Assembly: GCA_021397835.1 (NCBI GenBank)
Contig: JAJFZO010000094.1
Location: 6,672,001-6,736,000 of the forward strand
Length of the DNA: 64,000 bases
Source of the DNA: Moringa oleifera
Lineage: Eukaryota; Streptophyta; Magnoliopsida; Brassicales; Moringaceae
Direction of reading: 5' to 3'
Part shown: positions 18,861 to 31,603 of the stretch, piece by piece
Position numbering within the stretch: position 1 is the first letter of the stretch
Layout of the letters: each line of letters begins with the position of its first letter
Program-made: the position numbers and the translations under genes
The notes under the pieces: generated by a model
What the model saw: only the letters and a program-made list of their open reading frames with translations
Databases searched by the model: none
Told to the model about the DNA's origin: nothing

Positions 18861-21636
18861 TTCCTGTTTTTGCCCCATCTTTTGCATTTTTTTTAACATC
18901 CCTCCACATTCCCAGTTTACAAATGAATAAATAAATAAAATCAGAAACATTAAATCCATACAATTTTATTTTTTTAATAATTTGTTTCCCTTTTTTAAGG
19001 GTTTTTCTTTCTGGTACTTGTTAAGTTATTTTGACATTTTTCTTTTTTTAATTTTCAATTCCCAATTATCATGATCAAGAAAAAAAACATTAATTACCCA
19101 TTAATTTTATTTTACATTAAATGTGAAATAATTTAACTTACATTCTTCAGCAACATCAAAATCGTGAAAAATAACATAACCCTAAGTTTTCGTGATTAAT
19201 TTATCTATGCATAGTGCATGCACGACGTGAGATGCAAGATTGCTATTAAAACTTCTTTTATTTAATGTAAATGCGGACGAGGTTTATCTAGCTAGTCAAT
19301 AGACTTAATTAAGGAAAGCAAAGTATGATTTAGTAACCTTCTCTTCCTTAATTAATCTCTTGCTATGAAAGAGATAGAGTTGGTAATGCGATAATATGTC
19401 CATATATATTGACTATTTATTTTGTACATTTTTTTCTTTTTTCTTCATCGTAATTTTGGTGAACATGAATTATTGCTTATTAATTTATGATATCCTATGT
19501 TTTAATTAATATTAATTCCATTCCTACTCCAAGTTAACGGTCAAGTTGGATAAATCAGCTTTCCTTTTCAATTTATTCAACAAGCACTCACCAATTTAAA
19601 TAACTATATTTTATTATAGGAAATCTATTAATATGGGCAACACACAGAGAATTAAGTTCACAAACATAGATATTTAAACAATTTGAATTTGAGATGTGAC
19701 ATATAATATATATATTATTTTTCATTGCTCAATTAAAAGTGTTTATCATATATGAAATTAATTTTTACAAATTAAATTAATTAATTTAAATTCGTGTAAT
19801 GTGTCAATATATTTTAATCTAAATTTAACAAAATATATTGAAAAAAATAATATTTTTAAATTTATTCTTTAAAAATTTTGTAAAACACATTAAAAATTTT
19901 TTTAAAATCTCAAATTTAATATTTAAATTAAAAAAATAATTTTAATACTTATAAAATATCCGCAGCACTCAATTATTATCCAACGTTTATAAAAAATACA
20001 AGTATCTCTCATTTTATCACTTTGATGACTAATAATATTGGAGATCTCTTATTTTTTTGAATTTCAGTCTTTTTAAAAAATTAAAATCAAATTGGTTGAC
20101 AAAGTTACGTCAAGACATGAATAATGCCAATAATAAGTATGTATACCATTTTAGCTGGATGATTAAAAACAATCTAGTAATGCGATCAACAAATGCTTTG
20201 ATGAAACTAATTGTATTTTATTGAGTGATCGGATTAAGATGTAATGATGCATTAATGCAAGTACCCATGAATAAGAATGAACTTGTGATAGACCCCAAAA
20301 AAAAAAATGTTGCATTAAGCTAACACTTGTTATATAGTAGATCCATTTATTATATGCATATAGTTACGTATGAGTTGAATTAATTGCATAAAACTATATA
20401 GTTACCGTGTGGTTACCCATCTTATAATGCCGGAGTGATATATTCATTTAGCTATTGGTTTTCCTCGTAAGTTCCTTGTTCCACGTCATGCATGACATTT
20501 TCATTCATTATCAACCAAATTGATTTATCGTTCATATATTAACCCGGATCTCATTTAATCAAGAATTTAGGTCAAAAACCTTGGATGTGGTCCGAAACAA
20601 CAAAGTCTAATATTTTCAATAATTACAAGATCCGATAAGGAGGAGGCAAATATTTATGACAAAGACAAAATCCTAACCTGAGTGTGGTTTCAGTAGGGCA
20701 TCTTTTTTTTTTTTTTTCCTTCTTTCTTCCAGAGACACATGCAGTTCAGCAGAAGATAGACACATAGTTTTCTTGGACAACCTGTGAATGATTTTATATG
20801 TGAAAAGAGCAAATGCCAAAGAAGGTTGGTGGATAAATTTGTTGTTATCGTAAAAATTGAAGACAATGCATGGGACTACTGAATATTTAGGCATTAATTT
20901 GAGATCGATCTTCAAAATTGTACGCGATGCTGTTTTGTTTGCAAACCCAGATTTATTTCCCAACAGGTTAGCCGTAAAAGCCGTAAAACACGTAGTAGTA
21001 CATACTCAAGTGCAAGGTGTTAATCTCGAGCTAGGGTTTTGTTTTTACTGAAATTAGGGTTTGTAATGATATGAAAGTTGGTATTCTCATCATGAGTAGG
21101 AAAAATACAAGTTGAAATATATATTTGATAGAATCTCGATTTTTTTTTTTTGGGTTTTTTAGGGATCGGTAAAAAGATCCATAAAATAAGAGAAATTTAA
21201 CCTTAGATGCTTGATTAATCAGTTAGTATTTAAAAATATATATATAAAGATAATGTATTTTTTTGTAAGCGATGAAAAAATAGATATAAAATTTGAAATT
21301 TTTGTGATTTTTATATATATTTGATAAGATTTTGATAAGAAACGTTTGGAAAGATATCATTGGATTCATTTTTTTTTTTTTTGAAATCCAATTAAAGTGA
21401 GGTGAATTGAACATGTATCTTGATCTGATTTGTGAATTCAAATTAGTTCATCTAATTGGACAATAATAACTTGACTCAAATTTTTATGATAGGACAATAG
21501 GGTGTGATATTTATATCAATATTCACATTGGAAACAAATGAAAATCTTCCTACTTGTTTGTTTGAAAGCCAATCTATGTTATTTTAAAATGATATTAGTT
21601 TATATTTACGTTGTCATGAAGATGTCTAGCTCTTAT
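18861..21636. other. AT-rich intergenic DNA
   Basis: Runs of A/T with no supported gene. ORFs such as those near 20673-21051 have no domain or family likeness. Possibly decayed transposon DNA, but I cannot assign it. Confidence 0.5.
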
Positions 21637-22267
21637 TAGGGATGATAAGAGCTCAAGTTTGACGGGTATCCGACTCTCTTTAATCTCAATAAAATAGAAT
21701 GGAGTATGTTTAAGTGGCTTGGTTTAAATTTCAATACTCCAAGATAAATTTGGGTGGGGATCAGTTTTAAATTTTTTAGTACTTATTACTTGAATTCGAT
21801 TAAACAATTTAATTATGTCGCATCAATATATTAAATTTTTAATTTTAAAATTTTAATTATATTAAGTTTTATATTAGCTTATTTCAATATGTTAAATTTT
21901 TAATTTTAGATTAAAAAGTTTATTACTAAATTATAATTTTATTTTATTAATAAAAATATTCAACTTTTTATATTATTTATTAATTTATTTTAAATTTTAA
22001 TTACACTAAATAAATTTGTAAATAGATTAAAATCTGTAAATTATATTTATATATAACTCTAATGGTAAATTTCAATAATATGTGAATAATTATATATGAA
22101 CTTAGAATGGGTTCGAATATAAATATTACAATCGAGATTCAATTCGAAATGTTTTAAATATATGAATATTCAATCTATTACTTGGGTTCGAGTATGAATA
22201 TTATAATCAAATTTGGATTCGAAATTCTTTAAATACATGGATACTTGATATCTGTTGTCATTCTTAC
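21637..22267. mobile_element. Possible degenerate MITE-like repeat
   Basis: The left end reads AGGGATGATAA. The right end, reversed, reads AAGAATGACAA, matching 8 of 11 positions as imperfect terminal inverted repeats. The flanks are similar (CTTATTA against CTATTA), as for an eroded target duplication. Internal GGGTATCCGACTC and repeated GGGTTCGA[A/G]TAT[A/G]AATATTA strings recall a common dicot dispersed repeat. There is no transposase. The boundaries are approximate. Confidence 0.3.
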
Positions 22268-23274
22268 TATTAGTCAACAATTAGTTTATTATATATACTT
22301 TAAATACAAAATGTTGAAGCTATCATAAAAAATATTTGAATATTATAATTATATATATTTGATTATAAAAACAAAAAAATATTTCATAACTTAAAAATTA
22401 TTCAATTTAAAAAATTAACTTAAAATGAAGTCTAAAATTTATTTAAATTTTTATAATATCTTAACAAGTAAAATATTATTATTTTTTTAACCATTTGGAA
22501 CAATATGCAAATTGAAACAATTGGAATTAACACTGATAGTACAATTACATTAATCAATACTTTAAAATTAAAATTAAATACAACTATAATTGAAACTTTT
22601 TATATTTACAATAAGTTTGATTACATAACATATAATTTGTAAGTTTTAGTAAGTAATTATTTATTTTGAAAAATAAATTCTCTATTCATTCGATCTTGTT
22701 GATTTTCAAAAAGAAATAATAAGTTGTGATAAATCAACAAAATAAATTGATAGAATTTTTAAAAAAATTTTAATCTATAATTTTTTATTTTTTAAACGTA
22801 CCAAGTACAATTGTACAAAGTTCGTTTTCATTACCCACGGATGCATCGATGGACCAATATTGGTTTGCTGAAAAAATGAATGCTTCTCCTTAATTTATAT
22901 TTTAATAAAAACACTTCTTTACCAAAAATATCTACCCGTTATTGTCACTATAATTGCGCCCTTCTTGACCAGACTTGTTACTCCAGCAATCTTGACTCAG
23001 TAAGCAGTAGTTATCAGCAGATTTAGACTTTTTCTGACAAATCGATCTTATCTCTCCATGAGGCCAAACATTATAATATGATATAATTTTAATGTGAATC
23101 CAAAAATACCATCTACCACATCAGGAAGCTCGCATGTTTGATTTCCAATTTCGCCTAATTCCTTTTCAAGCCAACCACAAATTAACAAATTGGGAAGGGA
23201 AATTAAAAGGAGGAAGGAGTAAATGGATCATCGGGAGGGATATGCGTGCATAAGTGCGCCTGTATGCGCGCTTG

Positions 23275-24018
23275 CACGTGTGTGAACCTGGCTGCGTGTG
23301 CTATACACGTGCGGACTGTTCCAGATAAATTCTATAAAATATATATAATATTTTTTTTAAAAAAAACCTGAACGTTTACCATCTGGTTCCTCGTTTAAGT
23401 TACTTTTTTACCGAATCATCAAAAAGTTAAAGTCAATTATGATTGTGGGATTTACCTTAGACTACTCTGAATTTTCACATGGATAATCTTTTTTATAATA
23501 TGATATAATTTTAATCACGTTTATTTTTGTAAATTAATTTTACAACAACCCGAAAAAACACAAAATTATACTATTATAATCGGAGGTGATAAAAACAAAA
23601 AAAAAAAAAAAAGGATCATCAGCGTCAAAGATTAATGCTTTCTCTTTACTTCTTGCTTTCATTTTTCTTGCAAAAATAGCAACTAAGAGAAATTTTATTA
23701 CAAATCATGATTCTGACAGAGAAAGAGAGAGAGATACCGTTATGGAAGTTATGTGGTGGTGGTTATGTTTCATATGGTTGAAGTTGGCCTTCATATGTAA
23801 GGTCTTAATCCAGAAAGCGAAGAGCCACCCATGCCTCTCTAGAAGCCGCAATCTGCTTTTTTTTTTTTTTTTTCTAGTGGAATTTCCAGAAACTTCGTAT
23901 CGGTTTTCTTGGATTGATCTGTCCTTTTGTGAGCGATGCATGGCCATTTGCCACGTCACCCACTTTCTCTCTCTACATCTCCTCTCTCCTAGTGGGTAGC
24001 CTGCAAATGTGACACGTG
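23275..24018. promoter_or_regulatory. Scattered CACGTG (G-box) sites
   Basis: CACGTG palindromes occur at 23275-23280, 23306-23311 and 24013-24018, with a CACGTC just upstream of the last (about 23952). The first pair sits in a GTGCG/GCGC-rich patch that is unlike the AT-rich surroundings. They are bZIP/bHLH-type sites by sequence. No adjacent gene start is visible, so their use is unknown. Confidence 0.3.
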
Positions 24019-25495
24019 GCAGAATCTTATGTCATGTGGGTGGCAAGATGATGTAGGTACATTGTCATTCCATGAGGATAAGGTTAGATATCTACCTGAC
24101 CATGCTTGATATTTCAAGGCCTCATGATCTATTACTCAAGATTCTTTTTTTTTTTTCTCTTTCTCGCATGTTTTTGGAAAATGTAAAGACTTTTTAGTGA
24201 TTTGACTTTATGGTAAATTTTTTGGTATAAAATTTAATAAATATTTTTTATAATTTATGATAATATTATTTTTTAAAATAATTTTTTATTAAATAGTTAA
24301 AGTTCAATATCATTGAAATCGCATGACAATAATTGAAATTGTGTGACGAATTTGAATTCCGTTAATATCCTCGAATCATAGGCAAAATAGCATCCAATAA
24401 TTTTTCAAAGGAATTTGAATTCCACAAACTCTGAAGCTTTGACATTTCAATTCCAACTTTCTTAGCAAAGAAGTGATTAAATTCCCAATTAGATTCTCAT
24501 TTTCAACTGTTCACACTAATCAATACGGCTCATCAGCTTGCTCCGCGTAACAACAAAGTAACACACAGAATTCTCATTATACAAGAAGAATGCACCGACT
24601 AGCTATAAATGTCTTAGAAAAATGGGATAGACTCTATTATATTTGCATGTGAATTTAGAATATCATCATAATCAATATAAAATTTGAAATTATTAAATTA
24701 ATATTTATTATAGAAATCGATTTAAGATATGATGCATAATACTAGTTCAACTGACATATATATATATAATTTTTAAATTTAATATTTTTTAAAAAATTGT
24801 TGACAATATTGTCAAAAAATTTAAGTATTCATACACCTACTAAGATGTATTTTAAATTTGAATTGATTAAATTGATTTCATTGTAAGATTTGATTTAATA
24901 TATAAAAAAATTAAAATCTAAAAAATTATTATAATACACAAGCAAAAATTAATTTTGAATTAATATTCATCAAGAAAATCACCAATAAATAAAATATTAG
25001 GTTTTGAATATTCATGTAGTTATTGATGTATTTAAAATTTAAAATTATTAAATTAATGTTTACCATAATATTCGATTTAAAATATGATGAATGTAATACA
25101 AGAAATAGTTATGATACATGATTTAACTTTTAAAATTAATATTTATTTAAAATTATATATTCATAAATATGTTTTAAAATCATGAACAGACTTTATCATA
25201 TATTATTCTTAAAGTGAAAAAAAGACACCTATAGTACAAATTAAAACAATATCACCATTATTCATATGGTGGATAAAAATTATTTATTGATTTAGATTTG
25301 TATTAATTTTTTTATAAAAATTAAAAAAATATTATTTAATTTAAATTATTAATTTTATTAAATTAATATATATTATAAAATTTTTAAAAAATTAAATACA
25401 ATTCCAATGAAGAAAAAATTCTACTCGATATGGTCTTCCAATTGTAATTTTCACAAGCTGCTTCACGAGCGAGTCTTGCTGCTAATGAGAGTACC

Positions 25496-25655
25496 CACGT
25501 GCCAGTCCCTTGGGTCACGTGGTGTCTCCTTTCCACCCGACGTGGTGGTGCATTTGGTACCTTTTAATTCCACCATGGAAAGCCAAAAATCAAATTAGCA
25601 TTGATTAAGCAAAATTTAAAAAAATAAAACAAGGTTAAATTGGTCAAAAAGTCAA
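25496..25655. promoter_or_regulatory. Compact ABRE/G-box plus W-box module
   Basis: CACGTG at 25496-25501, CACGTG at 25516-25521 and ACGTGG at 25540-25545 are followed by two minus-strand W-box cores, TTGACC (25642-25647) and TTGACT (25650-25655). The nearest gene start downstream is V-ATPase subunit d at 27359, about 1.8 kb away. This could be a distal control element. Confidence 0.35.
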
Positions 25656-27358
25656 AAAGACTAGAGAACCAACCATATGTTAGGCCCTTAAGAAATGAGA
25701 TCTACAAAACATACGTTGTGTCCCTGTGGAGACGACACATACTAAATCATGTTTTTTTTTTTTTTAATTTACGGATTCCATCCCTTTTATTATGTGTTTT
25801 AATATAATTGTTTAGATTACGCTTTTTTTAATTAAAATAATCTCATAATTCGGGTCCATTTGGACCGCCTTAATGCTAACACTACACTCAAAAATAAAAA
25901 ATAATAATAAAAGGACATTAAAAAAACTAAAAAAAGAGAATTCATAATTTTTTGTTAATATGTTTACAATAATAATATTATGCAACAATTTTTTTTTATT
26001 TTTTTTTAAATTTCATGATATTGTCTTATCTAATTAAAGTTTGAAGTTAATATAAACAAAACTTCTTATATCTATTTTTAATTTAAAATTTGATAACCAA
26101 TTGAATTAATTGTATATTTAAAATTTTAATTTGATTAAATTTTAATATAAATAATTATAAAAAATTAAATGCATATTCGTTGTTTAAATACTTAAAAAAT
26201 AATTTAAATAAACTACATACTTTATTAAAGTCTATATTTTAAATTTAAACTCAAAAAATTGTTGAAATAATATTTTAAATTTTTAATAAAATATAATCGA
26301 ATATATAATTAATTGATATTTTAAAATAAACATAATAAATAAATATATTTTAAAATTTATTTTAAAATTTATTAATATATATTGATTTTATATAACATAA
26401 AATAAATAAAAATGAAATTGACGGGAAGGCAAGGTGTGGCCCATATCCCGTGTTTTTCGCGCATCAGATTTCCACGATCCGAACTTATTGTAAGTCATGT
26501 GGGCACTTGCTTAAACATTATATTAAAACGTTAATTATAACATTAATTAAGCCTTAGATGTCTGCGATAACATGAATTATAAGAATTAATTAATCATTTT
26601 CCTATATCTTATTTAACTTTCAAAAATTAATTACATTGTTTTGGCCAAGTTTTTGACTAGAATATTTTTTTGACATTGACCTAAAACAAAAATATGGTGT
26701 ATCTTGAGTTTTTAATAAAAAATATTTTTTATAATTTATTATATTGACAAAAACAAAAAAAATTACATATTATATATTAAAAAATTTTATATAACTTAAA
26801 TTGAAGTTTTATTATACTAAATTTTTAATAATATGCTGATATGTATCAATTAAATTGACAAAATTAATAACCATTCAGATGAATAAGAGGATCTTCCTTA
26901 TAATTTAGACGAGCAAAAAATTTCGAATCTTCAACTAAATTACTTATCAGCTCCCTTACCCAATATGTTTTTGTTAATGGCCCAAACAATTCCCGCAAGC
27001 GGCAGTCCAGCAAGGTCAGGCAGGCTGGGGTTTCTATTTGGAGCCCCGTTTTGACATGGGCTCGATTTTTGTTTTCTGGGGCTAGATTAGGAGCCGAGCT
27101 CAGCAGGGGTCCAAACCCGAGTTGCTGCATTTTTACTTCTTAATGTACGAGGGTGAATTTGTAATTTCAATGACTAGATGACAAAACCGACCTGGGTTGA
27201 AATCTGAGTACGTGCTGTCCATCCTCTTTCGTGCCTTGCAGAAGAGCCCGAATAAATTAGTGTTAGAAGAACCCTGTGCTTCTGTGATCAAGTCAGCATC
27301 AGGTTCACCGATCAGATCCCGTGAATTTGGGGAGAGGAGCAGCTCCAAGGGAGAGAAT

Positions 27359-30300
27359 ATGTACGGATTCGAGGCAATGACCTTCAACATCCATGGAGGG
27401 TACCTGGAGGCAATCGTGAGAGGGCACAGGGCTGGCCTTCTCACCGCTGCCGATTACAACAACCTCTGCCAGTGCGAGACCCTCGACGACGTCAAGATGC
27501 ATCTCTCCGCCACTGAGTACGGGCCCTACCTACAGAACGGTGCGTTTATTCTTATCCTTGTGATATCCCCTTTTGTCAGTCTTGTTACAATTCGAGGAAA
27601 ATTTCATTACGAGTGGAAGTGGATATTTACTTTTCCTTTAGCCTTTGGGGCGGGGATGTCCGCTTGGTGAGATTGATTTGGATTTAGCTTTGATTGGAGC
27701 TTTGAGAGGATTTATTATGAGCTTTAGGTTTCTAAATTGCAGTGAAATGCGGCATAGAGCTAATGGCTTTGTCAATTTAGTTGATTTACATGTGCTTCTG
27801 TCTTCTGATGTGCTTCCAGCAGGTTGAATTTTATTCTATTGTTTTCATTTTAATATTCGGTAATTAGATTGGGATATTTAGTCGGGGTGTCCTATGTTCA
27901 AATTGTGATTTAGGTGGAATTTCGTTGCTCTACTGTTCAAATTCAAAGTTTAAGAAGTGCATGATCACTGTGTTGAGTAGGCAAATGGCTGCTCTGCTGA
28001 TTTCTTTTGCTAAATTCTGTAGCTGAACATTGTAGCTGCATATTGGGTGATTTATAATCCTGCTGTGTCTAGTTGCTGATTGCTGTATAACTTGCTTGCA
28101 GAACCTTCCCCATTGCACACAACTACGATTGTGGAGAAATGCACTCTTAAGCTGGTTGATGAGTATAAGCACATGCTGTGCCAAGCCACAGAGCCTTTGT
28201 CAACCTTCTTAGAATATATCACGTACGTAGAAATGCAGTATTTTAGTTCTGTGAAATGTTCTTGAATGCCTGTCTGCATATTGGGGTATATCTTCATCTT
28301 TAGCAGAATCGGTATGATTATTACTTTTTCGGAAAGCTTAATCCTATCCAAACCTGATCTTTGGAGTTTGTATTTCATGTGGTATACTTTTAGAGCTCAG
28401 CAAGATCATTGATAGGTTACCCAGCCCACTTAAGTATTGTGGTATTCAAGCTATGGCCTTGCATGCTGAGTAGATGTGATTCAATGGCATCCTTACCTTG
28501 GCTGGGCTGTATGGCTCTCAGATATATTCATGAAAAGGCAACAAATGATGTCATAGGATTTGTGTAAGTGGGGAGAAAATGAGATCCTTGCCTTAAATTT
28601 TCTTTGAGTTGGCCTTTGGTTGTGCCAGATTTGACTGAATCGGTTTTGCTCAACTTCATGGTTGGAGTTTAAGGAAGGACAAAGTTGATCCTCTGTATTT
28701 ATTTTTTACTCCTTCCCCACAACCAAACCACAACACGCCCACCCCCACCCCCACCCCCGCCACCGCCACCCCCCACATCAAAAAAAAAAAAAAAAAAAAG
28801 TCTACTCCAACCTGACCCTCTAAAAACTTTTATTTCACTGGATGGACATTTCGTCAATCGTCAATTGTGAAGATGGAACTTCATGTTACAGTTTTTGGTG
28901 AATATAGGGGTTAGCAAGTGAAGTACTTATTTTTGCTTCTTTATGCAGGTATGGTCACATGATCGACAATGTTGTGTTGATTGTCACTGGCACCTTGCAT
29001 GAGAGAGATGTTCATGAGCTATTGGAGAAATGCCATCCCTTGGGCATGTTTGACAGGTACTGTAACCTTAAATAGTGTGTTGTTGAAAATTTTATTCTCT
29101 TCACAAGATCTACTCCCAACCCTTTTCCCTTTTGTTTCCAGTATAGCTACCCTGGCAGTTGCTCAGAACATGCGGGAGCTCTATAGGTTGGTGCTTGTTG
29201 ACACACCACTAGCTCCGTACTTCTCTGAATGTATTACATCAGAGGTACTCACCGGTAACCTTGCTTGTGTCATCTTTCATTTTTTCTTCTTGATCCGTGT
29301 ATCTTTTTTGGGGTACAAAAATGTTGCTTGTGTTTATGTGTTTGACTTTCAATTACTGTCATTATTGTTGTTTTTTAATATGAAACAAAAGATTTGATTT
29401 GCAAAGCACAAAAGTAGTCGACCCTTCAAAAGTATAGTTAGAAGTTAGGAGGATCAAACATGTTCTTCTTGGTTTTGATGGTGTGATAGTAGGACAATAA
29501 CCAAAGACGGCCATTTGCCCATTCAAAGTAGAGAGAACACCTTTTCCTTCTCAAACATTGGAGAAGAAACCAAAGACACTAAGTAATGTGTTTTGCTGTT
29601 TCAATATCTTAGCTACTTTGCATCTTTCTGCACTTCTAGCAATTGGATGTCATCATCATCAATAAACATTAGCAGGAGTTTCATTATCATGAAATGACTC
29701 AATTTTGTTTGGTTGTTTATTAAATAGCTGTGTTTTTACATTTCTTTTGGTTTCTGATTTTATTTGTTTATTTTTTCTTTGTAGGACTTGGATGACATGA
29801 ACATTGAGATTATGAGAAATACTCTCTATAAGGCCTACCTTGAGGATTTTTATCGGTTTTGTCAGGTGAGGGTTAATTGCTAAACTAAGAAGAAATATAC
29901 ATATTAACGGTTTTTAAGTTCTTATCAAGTGGTGTTTGTCTCCTTTAGAAACTTGGTGGTGCCACAGCCGAGATCATGTCTGATCTTCTTGCCTTTGAGG
30001 CTGACAGAAGGGCTGTCAACATCACCATAAATAGGTATCGCTACTATTAGCTGATTTGTTGTTAAGTTGTCTATATCATTTTTTATGAATTTCGCTTTCT
30101 TTTAATCTCCTTGAACATGTTTCTGAAGCCACTTACGGGTTCTGTTGTCTGCAGTATTGGCACTGAGCTAACTCGAGATGATCGTAGGAAATTGTACTCA
30201 AGTTTTGGTTTACTGTATGTCCTCTGCTTCTGGCTTGGTTACTGCTCGCTCAAGCATTGTATTTCTTTTGGATCTAATTTCTGATAATGTTGTCCTTGTG

Positions 30301-30981
30301 TTGCAGTTATCCCTATGGCCATGAAGAGCTTGCTGTCTGTGAGGATATAGATCAGGTTCGACACGGACACTGCATGGATGCTTTCTGTTGTATTCTATCT
30401 ACTAAGTTACCATCTTTTGAAGAATATCAATTATTGCTTCTGAAACCTACTACATTTTTCCAATAAAATTTGGGGTTTAAATGTTCTTACAAATAATGCA
30501 TATGTTGGCATATTTCCTTTGATTATGCATGTGTATGTGGGTATCTTTGAATTGTTTCATTTCTTTCCCTTCTGTTGTTGGTTTGCCATTTCAGGTTCGT
30601 GCTGCTCTGGAAAAATATCCTCCTTACCAGTCTATATTCTCCAAGTTATCCTATGGAGAGAGCCAGATGCTTGACAAGGCATTTTACGAAGAAGAGGTTA
30701 AAAGGCTATGCTTAGCTTTTGAGCAACAGGTTTGTATTCCCAATACCAACTAGACATACAATGGCATGCCTCGAGTTTCACTTTCTAGTTGAGACTAGCA
30801 AGTGTTTTCCAATCTTATGGAATGTTTACTGTTTTTTCCTGACTTGCAGTTCCACTATGCTGTGTTCTTTGCATACATGAGGTTGAGGGAGCAGGAGATC
30901 AGGAACCTGATGTGGATATCCGAGTGTGTTGCTCAGAACCAAAAGTCTAGAGTGCATGACAGCGTTGTCTTCATATTTTAG
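27359..30981 (+). CDS. VHA-d: V-type proton ATPase subunit d
   Basis: Subunit d of the Vo sector couples the central stalk of the vacuolar/endosomal proton pump to the c-ring, on the cytosolic face of the membrane. Ten exons: 27359-27539, 28102-28222, 28949-29056, 29142-29244, 29785-29865, 29949-30034, 30155-30214, 30307-30355, 30595-30729, 30850-30981; 351 residues, the usual plant length. Family phrases are present from start ([20 protein letters not shown]) to end ([13 protein letters not shown] motif; here [15 protein letters not shown]). The reading frame stays open 162 bases upstream of the chosen ATG, but the family begins at MYGFEAM, so 27359 was taken. An AATAAA lies at 31121-31126. 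Intron 2 holds a C-rich tract followed by poly-A. Confidence 0.96.
28738..28799 (+). repeat. C-run tract and poly-A in VHA-d intron 2
   Basis: Repeated CCCCCA units at about 28738-28774 are followed by a run of roughly 20 A from 28780 to 28799. Its complement could form a G-quadruplex. The A-run might be slippage or a retroposon tail, but no element body was found upstream. Confidence 0.7.
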
Positions 30982-31603
30982 TTTTATTTGGTATCTACAA
31001 CAAGAACATTTGTTCTTAAGCATGGTCTGCTGTATATCACCAATTTATCTCATTGCCTGTTTGATTATTTTGAGTTGAAGGGGCTGATGTAGCTGCCCCC
31101 CTCTATGATTGTGTGTTAGAAATAAAAGCTTCAATGTATTTTTGATTTGCCAATCTGAGGATGAACTCGTGGATTCATATTCATTAATATATAGGCAGTT
31201 GTGGGGATGAATTAAATAATGTGAATGACGTGAATGACAGACAATGATACTTGCAATTGTTTCAGACATTGTTTCAATGGGCTCTGTAAATACTCTTCTA
31301 ACATCTTAACCGGCGAAGTGTGGTGGAGCTCAATTCCAAAGAAACAAAACGACCGCGTTTAATGCGTTATCCAAACTTGTCTCACCCCTCTGAACATTAA
31401 GGAGAGTCGGTTGCGAATGGAAGCAGTGTTTCCCGTGTCCGCGTCAAAGCTCCCGATAATGACAATTTAAAGCGAAGTAATTTGAAATTGATCTCTAAAT
31501 TTTTCTATGTTGCTGCTGGTCAGAGCTCCTTGAAGTAATGTGCTCGTAACTATCGTGACAAATTTCTAGGGCTTTGCATAAACCGATCAAAATCCCCTCG
31601 AAG
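30982..31603. other. Intergenic: VHA-d 3' UTR and F-box gene 5' flank
   Basis: VHA-d 3' UTR to about 31150, including AATAAA at 31121-31126, then about 400 bp that should hold the promoter of the F-box/WD40 gene. No other gene is seen. Confidence 0.5.

Larger units (their letters stand above)
22268..27358. other. AT-rich gene-poor stretch with small ACGT islands; VHA-d 5' flank
   Basis: No protein gene is supported. Islands of more complex sequence stand out at about 23220-23320, 23600-24110, 25430-25740 and 26420-26510. They carry CACGTG or related ACGT cores. The last several hundred bases (about 26880 to 27358) form the promoter and 5' UTR of the V-ATPase subunit d gene. A 23-bp direct repeat (TTATAATATGATATAATTTTAAT in shortened view) is at 23071-23093 and 23493-23515. 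Confidence 0.5.

Noticed and set aside
23071..23515. 23-bp direct repeat 422 bp apart, as possible element ends
   Set aside because: The sequence is nearly all A/T and the flanks do not extend the match, so chance or simple-sequence drift is enough.
23586..23999. 137-codon ORF
   Set aside because: It begins with a lysine run and has a phenylalanine run from A and T tracts, with no domain, so it is unlikely to be translated.
18309..27358. Hidden protein gene in the gene-poor stretch
   Set aside because: I read the ORFs on both strands and found no domain, splice-linked frame or family phrase.
31574..31603. Upstream in-frame ATG in the F-box/WD40 gene
   Set aside because: It would add only ten residues; I kept the later ATG because nothing in the family supports the extension.
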